This document shows, piece after piece, positions 1 through 7,532 of a stretch of DNA of 37,532 bases (its first letter is position 1; each line of letters starts with the position of its first letter). A program made the translations under genes and the position numbers. A model generated the notes under the pieces. That model had not been told where the DNA came from, searched no databases, and was given only the letters and a program-made list of their open reading frames with translations. Origin of the DNA: Streptomyces aurantiacus (GTDB lineage: Bacteria; Actinomycetota; Actinomycetes; Streptomycetales; Streptomycetaceae); the NCBI RefSeq assembly GCF_001418335.1, contig NZ_LIPP01000001.1:1-37532 (forward strand), read 5' to 3'.

Positions 1-1
1 C

Positions 2-832
2 CCGCACCCTCCCGAGGCCACGCGTCTCACCCCCGAGGAAGCCCGCACCATCGCCTCCTGGGACCGCGACCTGGACGCCCTCACCGGCGAACTCCTGCGC
101 GCCCGCGAGAGCGTCACGGACGTCCCCCTGCCGGCTTCCCTGACCGCCTCGCAGGTGCTCCGCCTGGCCGCGGACCCGGACGGTTTCGTGCAGGAGACGG
201 CGCGCCCCATGCCGCGCCCGCCCCAGCCCGCCGCTCGCCGCGGCACCCGCTTCCACGCCTGGGTCGAAGCCCGCTTCGAAGAGCTCAGGCTCCCGATGCT
301 GGAGCCGGACGAACTGCCCGGCAGCGAGGCCGAGATCGCCGACGAACGCGACCTGGAAGCCCTCAAGGACGCCTTCGAACGCACCCCCTACGCCCACCGC
401 ACGCCCTACCGGGTCGAGGCCCCCTTCCAGCTCGCCATCGCCGGACGCGTCGTACGGGGCCGTATCGACGCCGTCTACAAGGTGGAAGGCGTCAGAGAAG
501 GCGTAAGAGAAGGCGGTGCAGCAGGCGGTGCAGAAGGCGGCGAGGCCGGCGGCGGGAGCGTGACGACGACGTACGAGATCGTCGACTGGAAGACCAGCCG
601 CACCCGCACCGCCGACCCCCTCCAGCTCGCCGTCTACCGGCTCGCCTGGGCCGAGCAGCACGGCATCCCCCTGGAATCCGTACAGGCAGCCTTTCTGTAC
701 GTGCGCAGTGGCGAAGTCGTCCGCCCCGCGAACCTGCCGGACCGGGCCGCGCTGGAACGCCTCCTTCTGGATGAACCATCCGAAGGGGTACCCGACGAAC
801 CGCCGGACCAGCACGCGCGCGTGGACGGTTAG
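2..832 (+). CDS. UvrD/Rep-type helicase with C-terminal RecB-like nuclease, AdnB-like (3' end only)
   Basis: This is the last 276 codons of a gene that begins before the window; the reading frame is open from base 2. The visible part is a PD-(D/E)XK nuclease domain of the RecB/AdnAB kind. It has an RGTRFHAWVEARF helix, a GRIDAVY metal-binding aspartate, an EIVDWKTS core with the catalytic Asp-x-Lys, and a QLAVYRLAW helix matching the QxxxY motif. Such domains close mycobacterial AdnA and AdnB, the paired helicase-nucleases that resect double-strand breaks. The helicase domains lie outside the window. A Gly/Glu-rich stretch of short repeats (about 487-560) separates the two nuclease halves and looks like an expanded loop. 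AdnB rather than AdnA is inferred from gene order next to nudC and uvrD2. Confidence 0.88.
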   Translation, partial: PHPPEATRLTPEEARTIASWDRDLDALTGELLRARESVTDVPLPASLTASQVLRLAADPDGFVQETARPMPRPPQPAARRGTRFHAWVEARFEELRLPMLEPDELPGSEAEIADERDLEALKDAFERTPYAHRTPYRVEAPFQLAIAGRVVRGRIDAVYKVEGVREGVREGGAAGGAEGGEAGGGSVTTTYEIVDWKTSRTRTADPLQLAVYRLAWAEQHGIPLESVQAAFLYVRSGEVVRPANLPDRAALERLLLDEPSEGVPDEPPDQHARVDG

Positions 833-842
833 GCTCGTGACC

Positions 843-2246
843 ATGAGCAAGACTCCGGACAGCGCCGTCCGCGCGTACATCGAGCAGCACCGCGCAGCCT
901 TCCTCGACGACCTCGCCGAATGGCTGCGCATCCCGTCCGTCTCGGCGCAGCCCGAACACGACGCGGACGTACGGCGCAGCGCCGACTGGCTCGCCGCCAA
1001 ACTGCGGGAAACGGGCTTCCCGACCTGCGAGGTCTGGGCGACCCCCGGCGCACCCGCGGTCTTCGCCGAATGGCCCTCCGACGATCCCCGGGCACCCACG
1101 GTCCTCGTCTACGGCCACCACGACGTACAGCCCGCCGCCCGCGAGGACGGCTGGGACACCGACCCCTTCGAGCCCGTCGTCCGCGGCAACCGCCTCCACG
1201 CGCGCGGGGCCGCCGACGACAAGGGCCAGGTGTTCTTCCACACACTCGGCGTCCGCGCCCACCTCGCCGCCACCGGCCGTACGACTCCCGCCGTCCACCT
1301 CAAGCTGCTCATCGAGGGCGAGGAGGAGTCCGGCTCCCCGCACTTCCGCGCCCTCGTCGAAGCGCGGCGGGAGCGCCTGGCAGCCGACGCCGTGGTCGTC
1401 TCCGACACCGGCATGTGGTCCGAGGACACCCCCACGGTGTGCACCGGCATGCGCGGCCTCGCCGAGTGCGAGATCCAGCTGTACGGGCCCGACCAGGACA
1501 TCCACTCCGGCTCCTTCGGCGGCGCCGTACCCAATCCGGCCACCGCCGCGGCCCGTCTCGTCGCCGCCCTGCACGACGAGCACGCGCGCGTGGCAGTGCC
1601 CGGGTTCTACGAAGGCGTCACCGAGCTCACCGACCGGGAGCGGAAGCTCTTCGCCGAACTGCCCTTCGACGAGGAACGCTGGCTGCGCACCGCCGGGTCC
1701 GGCGCCACCCACGGAGAGAGCGGCCACACCACCCTGGAGCGCATCTGGGCCCGCCCGACCGCCGAGGTCAACGGCATCGGCGGCGGCTACCAGGGCCCCG
1801 GCAGCAAGACGATCATCCCGGCCTCGGCGATGGTGAAGCTCTCCTTCCGGCTCGTCGCGGAACAAGACCCCGACCACATCGAGAAGGCCGTCCGCGCCTG
1901 GGCCGCCGAACAGCTGCCCGCCGGAATCCGACACGAGATCACCTTCGGCGCCGCCACGCGCCCGTGCCTGACACCGCTCGACCACCCGGCCCTGCAGTCC
2001 GTCGTACGGGCCATGGGCCGCGCCTTCGAGCAGGAGATCCGCTTCACCCGTGAGGGAGGTTCGGGGCCCGCCGCCGACCTTCGGGACGTCCTCGCCGCCC
2101 CCGTGCTGTTCCTCGGCATCTCGGTCCCGTCCGACGGCTGGCACGCCCCGAACGAGAAGGTCGAGCTCGACCTCCTCCTCAAAGGCGTCGAAACCTCCGC
2201 CTACCTGTGGGGCGACCTCGCCCAGAACTGGCGAGCCGCACACTGA
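843..2246 (+). CDS. M20 family dipeptidase (zinc metallopeptidase)
   Basis: A 467-residue cytosolic M20 peptidase of the carnosinase/dipeptidase type, expected to cleave dipeptides with two active-site metals. The motifs are in order: YGHHDVQP (metal His and Asp, about 92-94), GAADDKG (bridging Asp about 125), EGEEESGS (catalytic Glu 161 and metal Glu 162), SDTGMW, a lid domain with DIHSGSFGG, and the C-terminal GWHAPNEK metal His. Length fits the family. I chose ATG 843 because homologous sequence begins there; GTG 837, two codons earlier, is an equally simple start. It begins 10 bases after the helicase stop, so the two are probably co-transcribed. No signal peptide is visible. The substrate cannot be read from the sequence. 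Confidence 0.93.
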   Translation: MSKTPDSAVRAYIEQHRAAFLDDLAEWLRIPSVSAQPEHDADVRRSADWLAAKLRETGFPTCEVWATPGAPAVFAEWPSDDPRAPTVLVYGHHDVQPAAREDGWDTDPFEPVVRGNRLHARGAADDKGQVFFHTLGVRAHLAATGRTTPAVHLKLLIEGEEESGSPHFRALVEARRERLAADAVVVSDTGMWSEDTPTVCTGMRGLAECEIQLYGPDQDIHSGSFGGAVPNPATAAARLVAALHDEHARVAVPGFYEGVTELTDRERKLFAELPFDEERWLRTAGSGATHGESGHTTLERIWARPTAEVNGIGGGYQGPGSKTIIPASAMVKLSFRLVAEQDPDHIEKAVRAWAAEQLPAGIRHEITFGAATRPCLTPLDHPALQSVVRAMGRAFEQEIRFTREGGSGPAADLRDVLAAPVLFLGISVPSDGWHAPNEKVELDLLLKGVETSAYLWGDLAQNWRAAH

Positions 2247-2331
2247 AGAAGCCCCGTCCCACCCGTCCTGCCGTACGACCGGCTGAAGAGCCCGCCGAAC
2301 CAACCGTTCATCGGGGGAGTTGGAAGCACCC

Positions 2332-3279
2332 GTGACCACCTGGACCGATCACACCGCCGACCGTCCCATCTCGCTCACCGCCCCGAGCGGCATCGACCGG
2401 GCCGCGCACCACCGGCTCGACGAGGCCTGGCTCGCCGCGGCGTGGAGCCATCCCACCACCTGGGCCTTCGTGGTCTCCGGCGGCCAGGTCCTCATCGACG
2501 AGACACCCGACGGTGCCACCGAACTCGTCATGACCCCGTCCTTCGAAGCGCCGCTCACCGAGGCGCACCGCTACTTCCTGGGTACCGACGACGACGGCGT
2601 CAGCTACTTCGCCCTCCAGAAGGACACACTGCCCGGCCGCATGGACCAGTCCGCGCGGGCGGCGGGCCTGCGCGAGGCCGGCCTGCTCCTGTCGGCCCGT
2701 GACGCGGGCCTCATGGTGCACGCGGTCGCCCTGGAGAACTGGCAGCGCCTGCACCGGTTCTGCTCCCGCTGCGGAGAGCGCACGGTGATCGCCGCGGCCG
2801 GCCACATCCGCCGCTGCCCCGCCTGCGGCGCCGAGCACTACCCCCGCACCGACCCCGCCGTGATCATGGCGGTGACGGACCACGAGGACCGCATCCTGCT
2901 CGGCCGTCAGGTGCACTGGCCGGAAGGCCGCTTCTCCACCCTCGCCGGCTTCGTCGAGCCCGGTGAGTCCATCGAGCAATCGGTCCGCCGCGAGGTCTTC
3001 GAAGAGGCGGGCATCACCGTCGGCGAGGTCGAGTACGTCGCCAGCCAGCCCTGGCCGTTCCCCTCCAGCCTCATGCTGGGCTTCATGGCCCGCGCGACCT
3101 CGGCGGAGATCAACGTCGACGGCGAGGAGATCGAGGAAGCCCGCTGGTTCTCCCGCGAAGACCTGCGGGCCGCCTTCGAGTCCGGGGAGGTCCTGCCTCC
3201 GTACGGCATCTCGATCGCGGCCCGTCTGATCGAACTCTGGTACGGCAAGCCCCTCCCGACCCGCGGAACGGCCGCCTGA
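2332..3279 (+). CDS. nudC: NAD(+) diphosphatase NudC (NADH pyrophosphatase)
   Basis: A 315-residue Nudix hydrolase of the NudC subfamily, which splits NADH to NMNH and AMP and can remove NAD caps from RNA in other bacteria. In order it has a poorly conserved N-terminal domain, a zinc ribbon (FCSRCGER and CPACGAEHYPR), a canonical Nudix box starting GFVEPGES and ending REVFEEAGI, and the diagnostic SQPWPFPSS motif about 20 residues after it. GTG 2332 is preceded by purine-rich GGGGGAGTTGGAAG; TTG 2320 in the same frame would add four residues. It is convergent with the mycoredoxin gene. Mycobacterial nudC has the same neighbours, which supports the assignment. Confidence 0.95.
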   Translation: MTTWTDHTADRPISLTAPSGIDRAAHHRLDEAWLAAAWSHPTTWAFVVSGGQVLIDETPDGATELVMTPSFEAPLTEAHRYFLGTDDDGVSYFALQKDTLPGRMDQSARAAGLREAGLLLSARDAGLMVHAVALENWQRLHRFCSRCGERTVIAAAGHIRRCPACGAEHYPRTDPAVIMAVTDHEDRILLGRQVHWPEGRFSTLAGFVEPGESIEQSVRREVFEEAGITVGEVEYVASQPWPFPSSLMLGFMARATSAEINVDGEEIEEARWFSREDLRAAFESGEVLPPYGISIAARLIELWYGKPLPTRGTAA

Positions 3280-3310
3280 GACAGGCACCGCCCAGGACGG
3301 GAACGGCCCG

Positions 3311-3362
3311 AGACCGTCTGGGACGGGCACCGCCTCAGACCGTCTGGGACGGGCACCGCCCA
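3311..3362. repeat. 26-bp tandem repeat, two copies
   Basis: Two adjacent near-identical units begin AGACCGTCTGGGACGGGCAC, at 3311-3336 and 3337-3362. A related partial copy lies just upstream (about 3281-3300). The repeat fills most of the gap between the convergent nudC and mycoredoxin genes. No clear stem followed by a T-run is visible, so a terminator role is only possible. Confidence 0.8.
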
Positions 3363-3371
3363 GGACAGGTC

Positions 3372-3614
3372 CTAGGCGCCGATCTTCTGCTTGACCTGCG
3401 CCAGCGAGGGGTTCGTCAGCGTCGAACCGTCCGGGAAGAGGACGGTGGGAACCGTCTGGTTTCCGCCGTTGGCCTTCTCCACGAATGCCGCGGACGCCGG
3501 GTCGTGCTCGATGTTGATCTCGTCGTACGTGATGCCCTCACGGTCCATCTGGCCCTTCAGCCGACGGCAGTAGCCGCACCACGTGGTGCTGTACATCGTC
3601 ACAGTGCCCGGCAT
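3372..3614 (-). CDS. Mycoredoxin / glutaredoxin-like protein
   Basis: An 80-residue thioredoxin-fold protein with the CGYC active site in TTWCGYCRRLK, characteristic of actinobacterial mycoredoxin-1, which reduces mycothiol mixed disulphides. It also has the conserved TVPTVLFPDGS cis-proline loop. Length matches Mrx1 (about 80-85). ATG 3614 has AAGGAG ten bases upstream. ATG 3623 in the same frame lies almost directly against that ribosome site, so I reject it. A sigma-R type promoter lies 49 bases upstream of the start (3663-3689). The gene sits between nudC and uvrD2, as in mycobacteria. I see no signal peptide, so it should act in the cytosol. Confidence 0.93.
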   Translation of the reverse strand: MPGTVTMYSTTWCGYCRRLKGQMDREGITYDEINIEHDPASAAFVEKANGGNQTVPTVLFPDGSTLTNPSLAQVKQKIGA

Positions 3615-3662
3615 GTCTCTCATGCTCCTTCGCCGCAGGGGAGGTGTGTTCGCAGTGAAGGG

Positions 3663-3689
3663 AACGTACGTGACCGGGCGGCCATTCCC
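3663..3689 (-). promoter_or_regulatory. Sigma-R type promoter of the mycoredoxin gene
   Basis: Read on the minus strand, the sequence is GGGAAT, an 18-base spacer, then GTT. This matches the consensus for the thiol-stress sigma factor SigR (GGGAAT-N18-19-GTT). The predicted transcript starts near 3656, about 40 bases before the mycoredoxin ATG. SigR itself is encoded at the other end of this window. The motif match is direct; use by SigR is inferred. Confidence 0.75.
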
Positions 3690-3766
3690 GTACGCGTACC
3701 AATGCGGCAGACGCCCATACGGTCCCACCCGCGCCTGCCGCATTAGTACGACCGCATGCGCCTCCC

Positions 3767-3775
3767 TGTGGACAA
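3767..3775 (-). other. Isolated DnaA-box match
   Basis: TGTGGACAA is the exact reverse complement of the Streptomyces DnaA-box consensus TTGTCCACA. It lies 40 bases before the uvrD2 start. A single box of nine bases can occur by chance; no cluster is present, so it is not an origin. Confidence 0.3.
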
Positions 3776-3814
3776 CCGACCCACCCGCCTCCACCGACCT
3801 GGCAGCATGGCGGG

Positions 3815-6049
3815 GTGACACCAGCAACGCATTCCACCCTCTTCCCGCAGAGCCCCCACGGTTCTCAGTACCCGGCTGTGCCGAGCGGGGCCGACGCGGT
3901 ACTGGAAGGGCTCGACCCTGAGCAGCGCGAGGTCGCCACCGCACTGCACGGTCCGGTGTGCGTGCTCGCGGGAGCCGGCACGGGCAAGACCCGCGCCATC
4001 ACCCACCGCATCGCCTACGGGGTACGGGCAGGAATCCTCCAGCCCTCCAGCGTGCTCGCCGTCACCTTCACCAACCGCGCCGCGGGAGAGATGCGCGGCC
4101 GGCTCCGGCAGCTCGGCGCCTCCGGGGTGCAGGCCCGCACCTTCCACTCCGCCGCGCTGCGCCAGCTCCAGTACTTCTGGCCGAAAGCGGTCGGCGGCAG
4201 CCTGCCCCGCATCGTCGACCGCAAGATCCAGCTCGTCGCCGACGCCGCGGCAGCCTGCCGTATCCGCCTCGACCGCGGCGAACTGCGCGACGTCACCGCC
4301 GAGATCGAGTGGTCCAAGGTCACCCAGACCGTTCCCGCCGACTACGCCGCGGCGGCCGTGAAGGCCGGACGCGAAGCGCCCCGCAACCGCGCCGAGATCG
4401 CCCAGGTCTATGCCGCGTACGAGGACATCAAGCGTGGCCGCGGCGTCATCGACTTCGAGGACGTCCTGCTGCTGACCGTCGCCATCCTCCAGGACCAGCA
4501 CGACATCGCCGAAGCCGTCCGCGCCCAGTACCAGCACTTCGTGGTCGACGAGTACCAGGACGTCAGCCCCCTCCAGCAGCGCCTCCTGGAGCTGTGGCTC
4601 GGCGAGCGCGACAGTCTCTGTGTCGTCGGCGACGCCAGCCAGACCATCTACTCGTTCACCGGCGCGACCCCCGACCACCTCCTCGACTTCCGCACCCGCC
4701 ACCCCGGGGCCACAGTCGTCAAACTCGTCCGCGACTACCGCTCCACCCCCCAGGTGGTCCACCTCGCCAACGGCCTGCTCGGCCAGGCCCGTGGCCGCGC
4801 GGCCGATCACAGGCTGGAACTGATCTCCCAGCGCGCCGCGGGACCCGAGCCCGGCTACGCCGAGTACAGCGACGAGCCCGCCGAGGCCGAGGGCGCCGCC
4901 CGCCGCATCCGTGACCTCATCGCCTCCGGCACTCCCGCGAGCGAGATCGCGATCCTCTTCCGTACGAACTCGCAGTCCGAGATCTACGAGCAGGCCCTCG
5001 CCGACCTCGCAGTGCCCTATCAGCTGCGCGGAGCAGAGCGCTTCTTCGACCGACCCGAGGTCAAGCGAGCCATCCACGGCCTGCGCGGCGCGGCCCGCTT
5101 CGGAGGGAACGACTCACTCCTCGACGACGCCCCCGACCTGCCCTCGCAAGTACGAGCCGTCCTGTCCGGAGACGGCTGGACCCACCAGCCACCGGCCGGC
5201 TCCGGCGCGGTCAGAGAGCGCTGGGAGTCCCTCGCCGCCCTCGCGAACCTGGCCCAGGACTTCGCCGCCGCGAAAGCAGGCGCCACCCTCGGCGACCTCG
5301 TGGCCGAACTCGAAGAGCGCGCCGGCGCCCAGCACGCCCCGACGGTCCAAGGTGTCACCCTCGCCTCCCTCCACTCCGCCAAGGGTCTGGAGTGGGACGT
5401 CGTCTTCCTGGTCGGCGTCGCCGAAGGCATGATGCCGATCTCGTACGCCAAGACGGAGGAACAGGTCGAGGAGGAGCGCCGCCTCCTCTACGTCGGCGTC
5501 ACGCGCGCCAGAGAGCACCTGTGGGTCTCCTGGTCGCAGTCCCGCTCACCCGGCGGCCGCCCCAACCGGCGGCCCAGCCGCTTCCTCGACGGCCTGCGCC
5601 CCGGCTCCGTCACCGCCGCGGGCCGCGGTGGCACGACCGGCCCCGGCGGCTCGGGCGGCATCGAACGCGGAGTTCCGGGCAGCACCGCCCCCGGTGTGCC
5701 CCGGCGGACCAACCGCACCCCCGCCCGCTGCCGGGTCTGCGGCCGCACGCTCAGCGACGCCGGCGAGATGAAGCTGATGCGCTGCGAGGACTGCCCCTCC
5801 GACATGGACGAAGGGCTCTACGAACGGCTGCGCGACTGGCGGGCGATCCAGGCCCGGCGCAGCGGGCAGCCGGATTTCTGCGTCTTCACGGACAAGACGC
5901 TGATGGCCATCGCGGAAGCGGGGCCGTCCACTCCGGTTGAGCTCGCCCGCATCCCAGGCGTCCGTGCCCGCAAGCTCAACCGCTACGGAACCGACGTTCT
6001 CGCCATATGTGCAGGTCAAGAGCTTGAGAGCGGTGAGGACGAGGAATGA
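3815..6049 (+). CDS. uvrD2: ATP-dependent DNA helicase UvrD2 (with tetracysteine and HRDC domain)
   Basis: A 744-residue superfamily 1A 3'-5' helicase. Walker A is AGAGTGKT (about 52-59), motif II is VDEYQDVSP, and motif VI is YVGVTRAREHLWVS. The C terminus carries the two features that define actinobacterial UvrD2: a four-cysteine element (Cys 639, 642, 657, 660) and an HRDC domain (about 665-738, containing PVELARIPGVRARKLNRYG). In mycobacteria the tetracysteine module is needed for unwinding, and the protein is essential through its ATPase. The start is GTG 3815, with no strong ribosome site before it. The gene is divergent from mycoredoxin and is followed by the wblC leader. It is expected to act in DNA repair or replication restart. 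Confidence 0.95.
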   Translation: MTPATHSTLFPQSPHGSQYPAVPSGADAVLEGLDPEQREVATALHGPVCVLAGAGTGKTRAITHRIAYGVRAGILQPSSVLAVTFTNRAAGEMRGRLRQLGASGVQARTFHSAALRQLQYFWPKAVGGSLPRIVDRKIQLVADAAAACRIRLDRGELRDVTAEIEWSKVTQTVPADYAAAAVKAGREAPRNRAEIAQVYAAYEDIKRGRGVIDFEDVLLLTVAILQDQHDIAEAVRAQYQHFVVDEYQDVSPLQQRLLELWLGERDSLCVVGDASQTIYSFTGATPDHLLDFRTRHPGATVVKLVRDYRSTPQVVHLANGLLGQARGRAADHRLELISQRAAGPEPGYAEYSDEPAEAEGAARRIRDLIASGTPASEIAILFRTNSQSEIYEQALADLAVPYQLRGAERFFDRPEVKRAIHGLRGAARFGGNDSLLDDAPDLPSQVRAVLSGDGWTHQPPAGSGAVRERWESLAALANLAQDFAAAKAGATLGDLVAELEERAGAQHAPTVQGVTLASLHSAKGLEWDVVFLVGVAEGMMPISYAKTEEQVEEERRLLYVGVTRAREHLWVSWSQSRSPGGRPNRRPSRFLDGLRPGSVTAAGRGGTTGPGGSGGIERGVPGSTAPGVPRRTNRTPARCRVCGRTLSDAGEMKLMRCEDCPSDMDEGLYERLRDWRAIQARRSGQPDFCVFTDKTLMAIAEAGPSTPVELARIPGVRARKLNRYGTDVLAICAGQELESGEDEE

Positions 6050-6064
6050 TTCAAACTCGTCGAG

Positions 6065-6102
6065 AAAATAGTTTGCGCATGCCCCAGCAATCCCCATAGG
6101 TT
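6065..6102 (+). promoter_or_regulatory. Predicted WblC-responsive promoter of the wblC leader
   Basis: An A/T-rich patch (AAAATA, 6065-6070) lies three bases upstream of a -35-like TTGCGC (6073-6078). An 18-base spacer leads to TAGGTT (6097-6102). An A/T patch just upstream of the -35 is the known WhiB7/WblC binding arrangement, in which the protein contacts sigma-A and its AT-hook enters the minor groove. The predicted start is near 6108. The elements are visible; autoregulation is inferred from the family. Confidence 0.6.
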
Positions 6103-6106
6103 CTAA

Positions 6107-6149
6107 AGCACGGAAACGGCGGCCTTCTCGAAGGCACCGGTTCCGTGCT
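6107..6149 (+). other. Stem-loop at the predicted 5' end of the wblC leader RNA
   Basis: AGCACGGAA (6107-6115) pairs perfectly with TTCCGTGCT (6141-6149). Inside it GCCTTC (6122-6127) pairs with GAAGGC (6130-6135). The structure would begin at or next to the predicted transcription start. It has no T-run, so it looks like a stabilising or regulatory 5' hairpin and not a terminator of uvrD2. Confidence 0.55.
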
Positions 6150-6211
6150 GTACTTAACAACCGACGGACCGGCTCGCCCGGTCCCAGAGACGCCGAGAGG
6201 AGGCGATTCCA

Positions 6212-6526
6212 GTGATCAGCATCAACAGCAGCTCCGCCAGCACCGCCAAAATGACCGATCTCTCGGTCGCCTCCACATGCCTGCTCGGCTTCTCGAACGT
6301 GGGCACCGGTCTGTCCGGCATCGCTGCCATGCGGCCGGCGTCCTCCGTGTCTCTCGCGGCACTCCCTGTCCGCGAGCGCAATGAGCGACCGATGAAGGCA
6401 CTGGAAGCAGTAGAGGCACAGGCGAAGGCCTATGCCTTTGCGGCCACCGGTGCCGAAGCCGGCAAGCAGTCGCATCACACGATGTGGGCCTTCCGTGGGC
6501 CTGACCCCTGGAGTGATCCAGCCTGA
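6212..6526 (+). CDS. Upstream open reading frame in the wblC leader (104 codons)
   Basis: GTG 6212 has a strong ribosome site (AGAGGAGG, 6196-6203) eight bases upstream, so this ORF should be translated. The product resembles no enzyme or domain I know. The N-terminal third is Ser/Thr/Ala-rich, followed by a basic-acidic mixed segment and a short FRGPDPWSDPA end. Its stop lies 24 bases before a perfect intrinsic terminator (6551-6593) and sits in a small hairpin (6523-6539). This is the layout expected of a sensor ORF whose slowed translation by ribosome-targeting antibiotics prevents premature termination before wblC/whiB7. It may therefore matter for its translation and not its product. The actual start could also be ATG 6251 further in. 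Confidence 0.7.
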   Translation: MISINSSSASTAKMTDLSVASTCLLGFSNVGTGLSGIAAMRPASSVSLAALPVRERNERPMKALEAVEAQAKAYAFAATGAEAGKQSHHTMWAFRGPDPWSDPA

Positions 6527-6593
6527 TCGACGATCAGGCCGGCGCCTTCAGGGCCGCGGAACCCCACCCGGGATCCGCGGCCCTTCTGTTTGT
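6523..6593 (+). terminator. Transcription attenuator of wblC (small hairpin plus intrinsic terminator)
   Basis: GGGCCGCGGA (6551-6560) pairs perfectly with TCCGCGGCCC (6574-6583) around a 13-base loop, followed directly by TTCTGTTTGT. This is a textbook intrinsic terminator inside the leader, 108 bases before the wblC start. Just upstream CCTGAT (6523-6528) pairs with ATCAGG (6534-6539), overlapping the uORF stop. An alternative partner for the terminator's left arm is GCGGCC at 6440-6445 within the uORF. The terminator is seen directly; conditional read-through is inferred from whiB7/wblC biology. Confidence 0.8.
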
Positions 6594-6701
6594 CTCCGAC
6601 CGGGGACAGCGGAGCGAAGGGGCCTCGGGACAAGAAAAAACCCCGGTACCAGCCGCCAACCGGCCAACCCGGCCGGCACGACCAGACGAGGAAGACCAGC
6701 C

Positions 6702-7070
6702 GTGCAACTCGAAGCGCACGCCCCGTCCGTACCGCCTTCCGAAACGATCACCCCGCCCGGCTCCACGGAGGACTCCACCTTGACCCCGCTCACTGCGCTG
6801 ACCGCGCTCGACGACGCCATCGAGAACCTCGGCGTGCCCGTCCCCTGCCGTTCGAACGACCCGGAGGTCTTCTTCGCCGAGTCGCCGGCCGATGTCGAGT
6901 ACGCCAAGTCCCTCTGCCGCACCTGCCCGCTGATCGAGGCCTGCCTCGCCGGCGCCAAGGAGCGGCGTGAGCCCTGGGGCGTCTGGGGCGGCGAGCTCTT
7001 CGTCCAGGGTGTCGTTGTCGCCCGGAAGCGGCCGCGTGGCCGCCCGCGCAAGAACCCGGTCGCGGCATGA
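6702..7070 (+). CDS. wblC: WhiB-family transcriptional activator WblC (WhiB7 orthologue)
   Basis: A 122-residue iron-sulphur WhiB-family regulator that activates intrinsic antibiotic-resistance genes together with the principal sigma factor. The four cluster cysteines lie in VPCRSNDPEVFF, AKSLCRTCPLIEACL, with the expected C-x2-C-x5-C spacing. The family GVWGG turn follows, and a C-terminal AT-hook (RPRGRPRKN) identifies the WhiB7/WblC subgroup. GTG 6702 has GAGGAAG eight bases upstream. Upstream in-frame codons belong to the leader and contain the attenuator, so I exclude them. The gene sits between uvrD2 and the UbiB gene, as whiB7 does in mycobacteria. Control is predicted by a WblC-type promoter and leader attenuation. 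Confidence 0.95.
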   Translation: MQLEAHAPSVPPSETITPPGSTEDSTLTPLTALTALDDAIENLGVPVPCRSNDPEVFFAESPADVEYAKSLCRTCPLIEACLAGAKERREPWGVWGGELFVQGVVVARKRPRGRPRKNPVAA

Positions 7071-7219
7071 ACATCACAGGAACGATCGATCGCCCCCTGA
7101 CGCACGACCCCAAGAAACAGGACCCGATGAAGCCGTCCGCCGGCGAGCCCACAGGCTCCGCGATTCCAGACTTCACTGCCACAGGCGCGCACGACTCGCG
7201 TCAGAACAGGACCCGAGAG

Positions 7220-7390
7220 ATGCAACTCATCCCAGAAGCCCTCGCTCGTGCGCATATGCACGACCGACTCCAGGAAGCCGAGCAGGAACGCCGGGCCATG
7301 CGCCTGGTGGCGGCCCGGCGCATGCAGCGCCGTGCCGAGCGCGCGTCGCTGCGTGCCCGCCGCGCTCTGGCCATGGCGGTCATGCAGTAA
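7220..7390 (+). CDS. Small basic hypothetical protein downstream of wblC
   Basis: I do not recognise a function. From ATG 7220 it is a 56-residue, Arg/Ala-rich, helical protein beginning MQLIPEALARAHMHDRL, with a strongly basic second half (RRMQRRAERASLRARR). Similar short proteins recur in streptomycetes, as I recall. The same frame is open back to ATG 7067, which overlaps the wblC stop as ATGA and would give 107 residues. That 51-residue extension is of low complexity, and I prefer the shorter form, but translational coupling from 7067 is quite possible. A stem-loop terminator follows at 7470-7503. Confidence 0.6.
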   Translation: MQLIPEALARAHMHDRLQEAEQERRAMRLVAARRMQRRAERASLRARRALAMAVMQ

Positions 7391-7411
7391 GGCCCACTGG
7401 CCGAGAGGCAA

Positions 7412-7445
7412 CGAAGCAACACGAACAACGAAGCAACACGAACAA
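7412..7445. repeat. 17-bp tandem repeat, two perfect copies
   Basis: CGAAGCAACACGAACAA occurs at 7412-7428 and again at 7429-7445. It lies between the end of the small ORF and the terminator. I see no function for it. Confidence 0.85.
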
Positions 7446-7469
7446 CAGATAACGCGAACAACCGCTGAT

Positions 7470-7503
7470 CGCGGGGGTCGGTCCGAACGGGCCGGCCCCC
7501 GCG
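7470..7503. terminator. Stem-loop terminator between the wblC operon and the UbiB gene
   Basis: CGCGGGGGTCGGTCC (7470-7484) pairs with GGGCCGGCCCCCGCG (7489-7503) over 15 positions, two of them G-U in the plus-strand RNA, around a GAAC loop. There is no T-run, as is common in Streptomyces. It lies between convergent genes and can serve both. Confidence 0.65.
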
Positions 7504-7532
7504 GTGCGTTGCCGCGCACCCGTGACCAAATC

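Noticed and set aside
492..2339. Long minus-strand ORF opposite the dipeptidase
   Set aside because: Gly/Val/Asp-rich translation with no motif, explained by high GC at third codon positions of the real gene on the plus strand.
3743..5077. 444-codon minus-strand ORF opposite uvrD2
   Set aside because: Mirror of a confidently identified helicase; low-complexity translation and no ribosome site.
7412..7445. Short tandem repeats as a CRISPR array
   Set aside because: Units abut directly with no spacers; no cas genes are present anywhere in the window.
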